In this document: positions 13,201 to 27,151 of the stretch, one piece after another
Numbering within the stretch: the stretch's first letter is position 1
Layout of the letters: every line of letters begins with the position of its first letter
NCBI GenBank assembly: GCA_029718625.1
Contig: CM056391.1
Span: forward strand, 7,618,861 to 7,682,860
Origin: Synaphobranchus kaupii
Lineage: Eukaryota > Chordata > Actinopteri > Anguilliformes > Synaphobranchidae
Direction: 5' to 3'
Length of the DNA stretch: 64,000 nucleotides
Program-made: the position numbers and the translations under genes
Notes under the pieces: generated by a model
Databases searched by the model: none
The model's input: the letters and a program-made list of their open reading frames with translations, nothing else
What the model was told of the DNA's origin: nothing

Positions 13201-16200
13201 ACTTAAAAGGTCCACTAAAATACGTTTCAGAAATAGTATATGCAGTTGCTGAATCTTGATTCATATTTGATCTAAAACGCCTACTTTGACCGTTTGATCC
13301 GAGTTTCCCAAGCAACGGCGGACGCATTAATTTGCCTAAAGTAGGTTTGGAATCTATCCTATGCAAATTCAGAACCGGCGAACGCACCACACAGTCACCG
13401 CGCCACATCCATCATGCACCGCGCGATCACATCGCATCCTCTCCATAGAAAATGAATAGAATGCGTCCGATCTATGTACCTCGTCGGATTTGGTGCGAAT
13501 GCAGCTTAACAGTGGGCTACCAAGCGGGTGTGCACGGTGAGCGCGTTCAAAATTCTTCCTCTGGGGATGGGTTGATTTCAGTGCACACTGCCTCGGGACA
13601 GATTATGAAGTTAAAAGCAAACGGCGCGATGCACGGGAGGATCTTCGGCCAAGGAGAGAACATTCAGCCATGTCCGTTTGGAAAGCCACAGAAGTGTGTC
13701 GCTTGGCAAAAACACAGAGGTAGAGTCTAGACCAGGTGAGGGCTAGGTGGATCGGTGCCGATATAGATTAGGTGTTCAGGTAGCCGTTCACACTCACCTG
13801 GTCCTGAGTCTCTCGATCCAGTGGGGCATTGAGGTAGATTACCCCCTCTCTGCTGACGGTGAAAAGCATCTCTGGGAATTCACCTTCCAGATTGTATTCA
13901 ACTGGACTTCCACTCCACTTCACCTTGGGACAGATAAACAGAACGAAAAACTATTCTATTAAATAATATATATTAAAGCTATTACATATGAAATTTGAGA
14001 GCTGCATGTACTTTCAAGTCTGTAGAAATACTGTAGGTAAAAAAAATAAGCCTACACACAAGGAACACTACTGATCTGTGAGAAATGGATGGACTGTATA
14101 AGGACTTATAACACACATCTGAAGCTTCAATACCTACATGAATAACTTAAAAAACTGCTGTGAAGTAAAAAGCAATGTCCTTCTAGACACAAGGAAGGGA
14201 CTTGGAAGGGCCTGATTTACTAAGACCTTTAGCGGGTGCAAAACCTTTTAGCACACCTAAACCAATAACGTGACCAATGATTGGTTCAAAACAAGTACCA
14301 TGACCAATCATTGATCATGTTATTGGTTTTGCGTGTGCTAAATGGTTTTGCATCCGCTAAAGGTCTCAGTAAATCAGGCCTTTAATGTGTTAAAATTAAT
14401 AATTCAAACCCGGTACACTCTAGAAAGACTCCACTGCACTCAGCTCTGTTTTAGAAATCAGTCTCTAGTTGTACCTATCCTATATACGCAAGTCATCCTC
14501 ACAAGACTGGAAACTTTGAATAAAGCAGCAGTATTCCCTGAATCTAGTGGCCCGTTCTAAAATTGGGACTGTACAATAAACAGAAGATGACATCATCTGT
14601 TTCAGGGTTTTTTTTTCTTTTTTTTACTCTCCAGCGTACTCGGTGTCCTCTGCACTATGCTGTGTTTACAACTAGAGAGGAGAGCCACTTCAGATCTTTA
14701 ATACATGTGGGTCAGGGGCAGTTTTGACACAAATCAGACGTTTTAGCTCTAAACAGAACGTAATGTTCGCGTTTCTTGTGCGTTTAGTGAACTTGGCTGA
14801 ACAATTGTCTAAGAATAGGCTGATTCTGGCATAAGCAAACTGGATAAGATCCAAAAAACAAAATACTGAACGATCATCCTGGCGATAAGCGTGGTGAAAA
14901 AAACGCATTAGTATTCTCATGTGGAAACATTAAGTGGTACCACCGCTGAAAATTATCCAACATATAACATACCTACATGGAAGAGATTAGGTCAGCTGTG
15001 TTTATCTCAGACTGTACCTGAACTAAGGCTTAGACTAGAGAATAAACCTGCTTGAATACTCGTGGTAATCTTTATCATTTTAAACAAAAAAAATGTTTAT
15101 GGTGACAGTTATCCTCCATGCATTGTATTAACTGTTCTTGGTGACAGCACGATAATAGCAGGCTCAATACTGATTTAAATCTTAACACTGTAAAATCTGC
15201 CTCTATAAACTCTGTATATATGTGTGCGTGTGTGTGTGTGTGTGCGCGCGCGCGTGTACGTGTGCATATGTGTATGTGTTTTGGCTGGCTCAAGAAGCTC
15301 ATTTAAGACTTCAACAGGATCACACATCCAAGATGCCACAGTCATTAATTTATAAAGTATTTCAGGTCTCTGTTGAGTTACGATTTGTCCAAACAAAGGA
15401 TCTGTAGCCACCGCAGAGATTAACACTTTGGCTGTCCAGTTGGCCAGCAGCTTCAAAGTTATGGCAGCTGTGTTGCTATATTAGTAGTAGCTGCAAACAG
15501 CAGGGTACTGCACTGGTTATTATGGAATTATGTACACTGCCTGGCCAAAAAAAAAGTCGCCGTTGCACCCGTCATGCATAGTGCCCACTGTACAAGCCTC
15601 TGGGGGCAGTGTTATGATCTGGGGTTGCTTCAATTGGTCAGGTCTAGGCTCAGCAACGTTATGCAGCAATACAATGAAGTCAGCCTGAATGTACAATGAG
15701 TACCTGAATGTACTGAATGACCAGGTTATCCTATCAATGGGCACATTCCAGGTACGACAATGCCAAGATTCATCGGGCTCAAATTGTGAAAGAGTGGTTC
15801 AGGGAGGTTGAGGAATCATTTTCACACATGAATTGGCCACCAGACTCCTGACCTTAACCCCATAGAAAGTCTTTGGGATGTGCTGGAGAAGACTTTACGG
15901 AGTGGTTCGATGCTCCCGTCGTCAATACAAGATCTCTGCCAAAAATGAATAAACTCTGGACGGAACTAAATGTTGTGACGTTGCATAAGGTTGTTGAAAC
16001 AATGCCACGACGAATGTGCGCCGTAATCAAAGCTAAAGGCGGGCCAACGAAATATTAGAGTGTGCGACTTTTTTTTGGCCAGGCAGTGTAGCTGAACTGA
16101 GCCAAAACAATATCCAGTATACAGTAAAAACATAATCTGTGATCGCCGGCCTGACAAAACAAACCCTTCTAAGCCGCATTATTTAATGTTTTTTGTTAAA

Positions 16201-19200
16201 CTGGACACTTATAAATATTAATACAATCGTGCAACTGTGCTTGTCTGTTTGCGTTATGGCGCACGATGCATGTGCCCTTGAATTATACCTGTGAATCTGT
16301 GTTTCATAACAGCTGTGACACCAGACGCCAACACAGGTGATGCCAGCCATTTACATCGGAGTGGGCGTTAAGTAGTCGTTGTTACATATAGGCACGTATT
16401 CCGCAGTACGACGGCACTGTCATCCTTTCTCAATAGAGTGCACCTGAAAGACCATGCCAAACTGAGCGTCATTTATCGCAGGGGTTTTCAACCATTTCTG
16501 ATACAAGGACCCCCACCCAGGACCCCATCATAAGTTAAAAAGGGTTATATTTAAAAAATGTTTTACATTTTGAAATATTTTCCAAAATCGATATATAGTC
16601 GTTGCATATAAAGTCTGGCCACGGACCCCCTACAGCACCGTCAAGGACCCCATGAATCCACGGACCCGCTGTTGAAAACCCAGGGTTTATAGTACACAGG
16701 AGCTTGTGTGAGAGAATGCTTGAGCTCTCAACCACCCACCCAATTGACCTGCAGACCCGTGAGAGCATCATGTTGTCTAAAACACACCATTTTTGTCGAC
16801 AAAAAAAAAAAAGCACCAGTTGAGGGAAAGCATGGTCTTATAGGTCAAGTAAGAATTCTGGGGACCTATTAAGCGAGCCTCTGTGCACTTTAGACTTTTT
16901 CAACTCTTACAGTCACTTACGTTGTGTGGTCTTCATGGGCTGGAACAATGTTTTTCTGCACTTGTATGTTGTAACTAAAGATAGTTATATTGTTTGATGT
17001 GTTCATACAGTACATATCCCATAAAGTGGGATTTTATATTTATATTTCATTTGAATAACATTCAATATTCATGAAAATAAAAGCCTGGGGGAAGTGTTTG
17101 GTTGGACAATTGATGATAAATTAATAAATTAATAATTCTGCCTTGTAAGAGCTATTAACTCGGTGCGTGTGATAGATGTGTCTAAATCAGAGACTTGCTG
17201 ACATTAAAATCAAAAGTGAGGTATGTTGTATGTTGTAACTAAAGATAGTTATATGTTGTATGTTGTAACTAAAGATAGTTATAGTTGTATGTTGTAACTA
17301 AAGATAGTTATATTGTTTGATGTGTTCATACAGTACATATCCCATAAAGTGGGATTTTATATTTATATTTCATTTGAATAACATTCAATATTCATGAAAA
17401 TAAAAGCCTGGGGGAAGTGTTTGGTTGGACAATTGATGATAAATTAATAAATTAATAATTCTGCCTTGTAAGAGCTATTAACTCGGTGCGTGTGATAGAT
17501 GTGTCTAAATCAGAGACTTGCTGACATTAAAATCAAAAGTGAGGGGATCAAAAAAATGGGTGTGTGGGGGGGTAATTGACCCCCCCCCCCCCCCCACTTC
17601 CCGCCACCTCTGCCAGAATGTCACCGCGATTGTCCCTGTTTAATAATGAAAGCAGAAGGAAAGTGCAAACATCTGTTCAATGAGCAACTCGTAACATTTG
17701 CCGTTCTCACATTCTGCAATGTCTAACTGTTATTAATATTTGTCATCGCACTGCGTCGTGACTCGTGCCACACAAGCCAGAATGGATTTTTGACTTCACA
17801 GGCAGCTTGGTTAACACATTGTGCTTAAATGAACAACTTTGCTGTGTGTCAAACGAGCTTTTGATCCACTTTGCTAGCCTGGGAATACATAGGATCCAAG
17901 CAGTATCTGTGCATATTGCTACCGTGATAAACACAACACACTTCATCTGGCAGTGGAGGCTAAAGTCAGACTTTGTTGTGTTCATATTTTCTGATGGGCC
18001 AATGTCCTAGTAATGGAATCTGCCTGGGAGATGGAAAGTCAGTCTGATGCAGTAAATAAATTGTCCACAGTAATTCCCACGTGTGTGCATGAACTCCATA
18101 TCTGGTAGAACTGTTGCACTGGAAGGACCCTCACGCACTGTGAAAAAGAGGGCTATTCTGGGAACCAATAAAACGGCTTAAAGGATTTATGGAAAAATAG
18201 GCATCCTTTTGTGACACAGGCAGGAGCAATCGAAAAGGGAAAAGCAGACGCGCGGATCAACGTTCGCTCTGCTTGTTCAGCATCGGCCAAAATCCTTTTC
18301 TTCCTACACATTTCAACTGTTCCTGTGTCTTCGCAATAAAAAGTTCTATAAAAAATAAATTTTTTCCGTTTTATTATGATGTACTTTTTCTTTTATTATT
18401 GTGTGTGAGATGTGCAGTTGGATTTGGCTTGTCTCCCGGGGAGCTGCTCTAGTCTCACCTGCGAGATGGCGATCGGGTACGGGCCGGGCAGGTTCTCCTG
18501 CAGGCGCACGGGGTCCGGGGAGGCCCACGTGTTTCCGGTCACCTCCACGGTCATGGTCCCGGTCGAGTAGAAAGCGGTGGGTTTCCCGGCCATGTCCTTG
18601 ACTATGATCGTGAGCCTGTAACGACCGCACATCTCCGGGTCCAGCGTGGAAGCCCCTGGAACGACCACAGGAGCACGCTTTTGGAGGGAGTGGTCTGAAC
18701 AATCCGTCAACCAACAGGCCAATCAAAATATACTTAGTGAAGTGCTCTGCGAGATCAGTGGCTTTGTTCTGAAGATCATTCTATATATGGCTATATAATA
18801 TTTTCAGACCCCACAATATGTGCAATTACATGCCTGGCCCATGACACCGTTAATTAGTAGTACCTACAGCAATATATGGCTGTCTACAAGGGAGAAAATA
18901 CAGGTTGACAAAATTATACGATTGTAAAAGAACACAACTCTTAATAGAAAAGTAATCCAAATAAACCAACTGCAAACTGCTGCATGCTTGTGAATAGTTT
19001 TTTTTTTCTGAATGCAAGTTCACTTCCATTTCGCTTCATTGCATGTATCACCATGTCTGCGTAATTATAGCTGACAGGCAAATTTGCCATGTGGTCAGAG
19101 TGACATATAGGCCTAAGTTTTCTCTCCTCACACCCAGAATCTTGTCCACAGTGTAGGTTTTTCTGTTTAAAAACAAATATAAATAATCCAAGTACAAAAA

Positions 19201-22200
19201 AAAAAGTACAGTACCACTTAAAGGCAGGAACGGCATAATTAATATCCTGGCTAATGAGGCAATCAGTGGCTGACTGGGAGGTAGGATTAAAATCAAGGAA
19301 ATCATTTGCGAAATAAGGTTCAATGGAAGCAGCTACAGGACCGCTGTGAATTTCAGCCTTTAATGTGTTTCAGCTCCTGCCAAGACCAAAAGGCCACCAG
19401 CACCTCTAGAAGGTACACAAATAGCATCAGCGACACTCAGACTGCCGTTTCTCCTATCAAATTCTGTAGACACGTTGCTCAGTTTGTCTCCAATTAGCCT
19501 GGGCACCAGCATGATCAGATGCATTGAAACGCACGCTTTTATTCCACAGTGACACGTTGAAGGGTAATTACGTGAAAGGAAGCGGCTATTGCTTTAAAAT
19601 TGGAACGTGTGTCAGTTTTGTTCAATGTGATTTCAATATCACGTGCACAAAACCTCAAACCATAATTAACGTTCAGAAGTTTCTGTTGAATTGAAGACGG
19701 ATTAATGTCACTACAGTGTGGCAACAGCTCTCGACAAGACGAGGGGACTCATTTCTTACCAGTGTAGAACACATAAGTCCCTGGTGGTCTAGTGGTTAGG
19801 ATTCGGCGCTCTCACCGCCGCGGCCCGGGTTCGATTCCCGGTCAGGGAATGTGTTTTATTCCAAACTGTCTTCTCATTGCTAGTCGCTTGAATAAAACTG
19901 TCTGCCCGTTGTCAGTACCTAATAGTATTTCGAGTGGCATTATCTAAACGGCTGTTTCGTTTCGTAGTAAGCATACATGAAAGTTTTTTTTTTTTAAATA
20001 GCCTATACTCAAGTAGCCTAACCTACATCAAGTTTATTTTTAGGTAGGCTATATTTTGCATAGGCTACTCTATAAAAACTAAATATAGCCTACATTTAAA
20101 GTATTTCCTGGTTTCCTGGATCTAAATAGGCTATACCATTTATGAACTAGCCTACTTCCAAACTTGTGTCCTACAAGGCAGGGGGATGAGAACGATTGCC
20201 AATTTGCTAACTGCCTTTATGAACGCGCTTTGCGACATGCGTCCGTGGCTTGCTATTGCGATTTATACGTGAAACACTCCAAAAAGTGCAAGAGAAATCG
20301 ATCGCATTTTGCAGATCTCAGCGCACATGTCACAACTTTCGTGAAACCAGCCCCTGGTCCTCAAAACCAACGGTAATGTCTGAAGGGGGGGGGGGGGGGT
20401 GTGCAGAGCTCACCTTCTTCAGTGAGAGAAACTTCTCCCGTGCGCGGGTCGATGTAGAACATTTGGCTGGAGGGAATTCTGGGGGTCTGATCGATCTGAC
20501 CGTAGCGGAGCTCAGCGTGCGCAGTGTTGGGGTCGTCCCGGTCACGTGCCTCCACCTTCATGAACGGGATCCCTTAGGAGACATAATCACTACTTTCTTC
20601 AAAGCGATCAGAAAACACACAGTACTGTATGCATATATGACTGATCACATGCAGAAACTCATGATCTTCAAATGGCACCATAGGTTCGTTATCCAAAAAA
20701 TGGGAACGGTGTTTACCCGCCTCTTTTTCCAGAGATGACACACTTTGAACGTATGTATTTAAAAAAAATGTATTTCTAGAGTATTCAAGGCAAAATAATG
20801 AAATCAATTCAAGGTGCCCTACGAGAAATCATAAATAACCGCCCCCTTGTCATCCCTGCTGGCATTGAAATGAGGCAGCTTCACGGGACAGAGTGGCAGG
20901 CCCAGAGCCATTCACGGTTAAATCATTGACTCCAATCCGTCATGTTGGAAGATGGGCTTATTTTCTGAGCCAAGATGGACGCCCCCTTGCTTGCCTTTTT
21001 TAAAGTCAGTAAGTGGGATGAAGTGTGGAAAGGATCAAAAGGATCTTAATCATCTGAGAGCCAGTGCTTGGCCTGAAAGCTGCTTCTGAAACCCAGAAAC
21101 AGTACAGTTCAGTCTCGTCCTTCTGTGTTTTTTTAAGTTTGAGAACACAAAATAAACCCGGTTGGATTCATAAAGCAACACAATATAACTAAGAACCCCA
21201 TCCCCACACAAAACAAATGTTATAAACCAACATACACACACAAAAAAAAAACAGACATGTCTGTGTTGTCTAAATCAACAAAATTGTTAAAATGCATACA
21301 TATACTGTTCATGGTTCACTAACCAACACTACAGGCCTACTATGAGGAAATCGCTGTCTGTGGTTCAAATATGAAAATATAAATATAAAAATATAAATGA
21401 AAAAAAAACTTTCCAAAAAAAAAAAAAATCCTGCTTTTTCATCCACCTGACAGATGTTCCATAATCACGCTAACTGCAGTCACAACCATCACCTAGGGAC
21501 GTCCTGTCTTTTGCTTTGAATTTATCTTGTTGAATTCTGCCTATTTTCTGTCCCTCTCTTTTATAATATAATACACCTTCCTATCTTCAGAGTGCCTGTC
21601 CAGATAAACACCCCTCTTCTCGAGCGAGTCCGCCTTCACAACTTGCAAACAACGCGACCAATCAATGTCCTGTTTTTATTTGTGATCCATTTCATTCCGT
21701 TTTTACCGTGGAACGGCGCTCTTCAATTATAGCGGTATAGTAAACAAACGCAGAAGCGCTCGTTTAAACATCTTGCCTTGGCAATGGGACCGCCGAGCAT
21801 ATTCTCGGAAGCCCGATCGTCACATCACGATGCGCTCGGATACGCCGGCGCTCTGATTGCGGCCGTGTTCCGGCTGACATTTTTATGAAGGTCACACTCC
21901 AGAGATATCAAGGAATCGCATTGCAATCTCCATTTCACAAAACATGCCATCCGCCATGGCAACAGAATGCAAGGCGGTTGTATCACTTTTATCTTGGGGT
22001 TGTGTCAGCTCTGGTGCAATTCCGTCACCGGGTCAGTCTGAAGGCTTTAGATACAAGGGCATGACGAAGACATCTATTACTCTTATTGTAGAAAACGTAA
22101 AGTCACGCGCTATAAATAAGCTCGGCCACAAATGGAAGTTAACGTCCTTCTTGGTATTTTTAGCTACATGCTTACTGTCATTCAAAGCAGACATTCAAAA

Positions 22201-25200
22201 TGATGTCAGAAGCCATTCTAGGGGGAAAAAATCATCGGATGGCCCACATTTGTAGTCATATTCCTTCATCAGATACTATGATATATGAAATTTGGTAAAC
22301 ATAAATCAGTCTGTCTATGTCAGCTTGCAAAAATGCCAGAGCAGGCAATAACTTATGTGAATAAACTGTTGAGAACCTTTATTCATATAAACATAGTTAT
22401 GTCTCCATTTCAATAATATTTAATAAAAAATAACCAAATTTTCCATTTGGACTCAGTTTTGTCAATGTTTTATTTAAATCTGAATCTAGACATTTACCAT
22501 CAAACCATATGGCCAAAGGTATATGGACACCTGCTCATCCAACACCTCATTCCAAAATCATGGGCATTAATATAGATTTGGTCCCCATACGCAGCTACGA
22601 CAGCCTCCACTCTCCTGGGAAGGCTTTCCACTAGATGTTGGAACATTGCTGTGTGGATTTGTTTCCATTCAGTCAGAAGAGCATTAGTGAGGTCGGACAC
22701 TGATGTGGGGCTATTAGGCCTGGCTCGCAGTCGGCTTTCCAATTTATCCCAATGGTGTTTGATGGGGTTGAGGTCAGGGCTCTGTGCAGGCCAGTCAAGT
22801 TCTTCCATACCGATCTCAACAAAGCATTTCTGTACGGACTTCTATTTGTGCACGGGGGCATTGTCATTCTGAAACAGGAAAGGGCCTTCCCCAAACCGTT
22901 GCCACAAAGTTGGAAACCCAGAATCGTCCAGAATTTCAATGTATGCTGTAGTGTTAAGATTTGCTTTCACTGGAACTAAGGAGGCTAGCCTGAACCATGA
23001 TAAACAGCCCCAGACCAAGGGGTGTCCAGATACTTTTGGCCATATAGTGTAGAAATATTGAGTCAGGTGCATACATTTAAAATGAAAAGTTCTTGGCACG
23101 GGGGTCTATCTTACGTTAGAGGGAATCATGTGAGGAACTTAAAGATCGCACTGACCTTTAAGCAACCCGAGCTGCACCACTCCTCGCATGCTCTCCTCGA
23201 TGAATTCTGGGACGTTGTCATTCTTGTCACTTACGCACACCTCCACCGTCAAGCTCTGCGGTACGCCGGCGCCAGTGAAAGACACCTGCGAAAGACAGAC
23301 GGGAAGTACAAGCTCATTTCCCGGGGGTTAAATGTTCCCACAACGACTCCGGAACATTGCAGTAACGTCATCGGGGACGCGGTGAGTCAGATTGCGCTCG
23401 CGGCTACCGATCCCTAGCGTTTGCCCATGAATGGAGCAGGTGGCTGGGGGTGATGGAATCATGGTGCAAATAGATGCTTTTCATTGCTGTGTACTGTCAA
23501 AGAATTCCCCTGCCAATATATTCCAAGTTAATTGAGCGTGTAATAAAGGGCGCTAAATAAAGTTCTGAGGTAATGACACTGTATGTCTGACTGCTAATTC
23601 AAAGGAGGAATGGCTATATTCTAAATTAGGTACTTCCTGGTATGCATGCAATTTACAGCTGCTTTTGACACTGGTGACATTACGAGACTTCCTTTGCCAA
23701 TTATGAGGAGCTCGTTAAGACAAAATAAAGCTGTAATACTTACAACGTCACCGAGGTCACAGATCCTCTTTGAAAATCATTAAAAATGAATAGAGATATA
23801 TTGCAAAAGAACATTAGTAGAAAAAATGTTTGTAGATGTGTAAGACTGATTTTTTGTTTGAGACATATGACATTAGGACATGGATAGTCAACTCTGGACC
23901 TTGAATCCAAATCAGGCCGTGGTTTTCTTTCTCCCAGGCAATTAATTGAACAATTAGTGCCACTGATTGGCCAGAGTGTCTTCACACCTGACTCCCAGGT
24001 AAAGGGAGGGTGGAAAACCAGCAGTTCTCGGACCTCGAGGACCGTGATTTGAATACCAGGGCATTAGGGCTTTCCTGCTGCTGCTACGACCATAAAATAT
24101 TTTTTGCTTTTTTAAATAAAAGTAAAAAAATATATATTCTAGTGAAAAATAGCACCAAACCTCTTCCTATTTAGCCCACCCTGTTCCCCAACATTATGAA
24201 AGTGGGGAACTGATTTATTTTATTTTAATTATTATAATTTTTTTCCAATTCTATTATACACAAAATGTAATTTCAAAGGAGCCTATTAAAATATCTTAAA
24301 ACATCTTAGGTGCATTGCTTGAACATGTTTGCCAGTTAGGCAGGGTACAGTCAGTACTCAGTCACACGACTGGCAGTCATTTCATAATAAGCCCCTCATG
24401 AAAACCGCGCTTAAATCAAATTCACGTGGAAGTTGTTTTGAAGGCCTGCAGAACGTTTTGTCCAAATCAGGCCAACAAAATGCCCTTGTGCAAGTACATG
24501 TGTTTCTATTGAGTTTATTCCATTAATCAAAGTGCATAACAACTCTGGGGACAGAGCTGGTGCCAGGGTTCAGACTGCTCGGGTTATTTTCCGACCTGCA
24601 GCGGATTGCAGATCCATCGATTTATCTTTTCTGTGCCCTGACCTGACATGCAGCTTCTATTGTCTCAGCCTACAGCCACAACAATGTGTCTGTGGCGCCG
24701 TAATCGCGGCATATGTTTCCGGCACGTGGAAACGGCCGCTTACCTGCAGCGAGTACGTGGGCTGTTTCTCTCTGTCCAGAGGCTTCAAGGCGTACAGGAA
24801 CCCTGAGTCCACTCCGAATATTCCCCCGTCATCCCCCGTCACACTGAGGTTTCTGTATCCGGCTGGCATGTTAGGGAGCTGAAATAAGGAACTAGTCACA
24901 AACGTCACGCGCGACACTGAAAAATTCACACACACTGCAAAAGCCAAATCTTAACAAGCATTTTAATCTTATTGCTGTTGCTTTTTTGCTAAATAAGACA
25001 AACTATCTGCCAGACAGACAGTTTTACTCATTTCAAGATTTGCCAGTGGGGTAAGATAATGTCACTTGTCAAGCAAAACGTAACTTAAAACAGGCTAATA
25101 TTTTCCACTTTTGAGGATAAAAAGTAAGGGACCAGAAAATAAGATATCAAGAGTCTTTTGATGTTGTTGGGTTACAGACATCAGGAAGTCATGGCATGCA

Positions 25201-27057
25201 AAGGATATGCGACCAAATATTAAAGATTTAAAGGCACAGTCAACTTAGTGTGTGTAAACTTCTGACCCACTGGAATTGTGATATGGTGAATTAAAAGTGA
25301 AATAATCTTATATAATAATATTAAATATCTTATATAATCTTATTAAATAAATAGTCTGTAAACAATTGTTGGAAAAAATAACTGACTTGCCAACACTATA
25401 GTTTGCATATTGTGTACACTATGTAGCCATATGACCATCTTTGAGCTCAAAATTTCAGGTTTAAAAATAAAGAGTATGACATACAGGAAAACATTATAGG
25501 CTACCTTACACAAAAGTTTAAAACTCCTTTCTTACATTCCACAATATCATACATCACAATTATTTTGTTCTTTCAATGTAAAACATAAAGAATTGTGCAT
25601 CACGTGTAATTACCCACCCACCAGAAATGCCATTCATATTCACCTCAAGCGTCTTACTTCCGTTTAAATGTGAAAAATAAAAAGAGACCCGTGGCACATG
25701 TGACAGCTTCCAAAGGCCACCAATTACACTGTCAAAGGAAAATGCAGAGGGGGAGAAGCTTGACAGTCGCGTAAGTGCCGTTTTGTGGATAAAAAAAAAA
25801 ATTGGTGACCACTGTGACTGGACTCCAATTTTAGCCCATAAAAAAAAAAACAGTGCATTTCTGGCTTTTCAGAATCACACCTTGTACTTTGAGCACTTAG
25901 TGAGGGGGAACAGAGGGGAAATGTAAGGCCACTTTTTGGGTACATGTTCTTCGGTCGGGAGCTCCCGTTTATGTCATACCCACCGAGATGGCCTCTCACT
26001 CTTCGTGTTCCTTGCAGGCAAAGCAGCGAAGAACAGCGTGTTCAAGTGCTCATACAAAATACCGCTATTGTTAGCCACGTCCTTTAGCCGTGTGGCCAAA
26101 CTGAGACTCAGCGCTTTTTTAAAAAAAATATAATGCTGGAGGTGTCTCGCTGCAGCCCCTGATTTCTCCGAGCCGGCCATAAAAACGTGACATTTCTGTT
26201 CTTGATCAGAATCAATCGTCTGGTCAACCGAATGCGACGGATGTTAATAGGCTTTCTTCTGCCTTCTCAGATTCTCAGTGCACTCCACGCTTTAGTTCTG
26301 GATCAGAGGATGAACGATGGAATAATAAGAGATTGCGCAGTGGGGTATCAGTGGGTGAATGCAACCCATCACCATATGATGAAGTATCCTAAACTAAATG
26401 GATATAAAAACTATTGAAACTTCATTCCTCTGATCTTTCCCGGGCATCGTCTCCTCAAAAAGTTTTGGACACAATGAGATCTTAAATTCCCTGTGCATTT
26501 TTCGTTTTTTCAAAGACTCCGCTGGCCCCCCTCCCCACAACATGGCACGTCTCCAGAGAAAGACACATTATTCCTAATTTAGCAAAGCAGCACACCCTCT
26601 GCTGGCATTCCAAGTTCCCCAAAGGAGAAACCTCCCGACCAACCACAATCCCCCCCCCCCCCCCCCCCCCCCCCCACCAGATCCGCATGGGAAAACTGTA
26701 CACCAATTAACCAAGGCCTCAAACCGCAACCCCTCTATGGTTGTAGTGGCATGACATTCCATGGCATCCGTCTGCAGCAGCTTCGTGGAGGAATTTCATC
26801 ACTGAAAGAGATGCCTACCTTAGTCAGGTACCAGGGGAATATGCCATCATAGTTCTCGGGCACACCGATTTTCAGAGCTTCAGCACGACACGTCCCCACC
26901 ATCTGAAACAATGCAACCTGCAGTGTCAAAAACAGATCAGGAGAGCTTACTGCCCATGGTACCGACATTGGCAGCTGCAATGTACAGTATTAGGTATCAC
27001 ATGACCTGATTCAAGGGATAAAATGACATAAATCAGCATGTCAGGCGATACTGGCTC

Positions 27058-27151
<94 letters not shown>

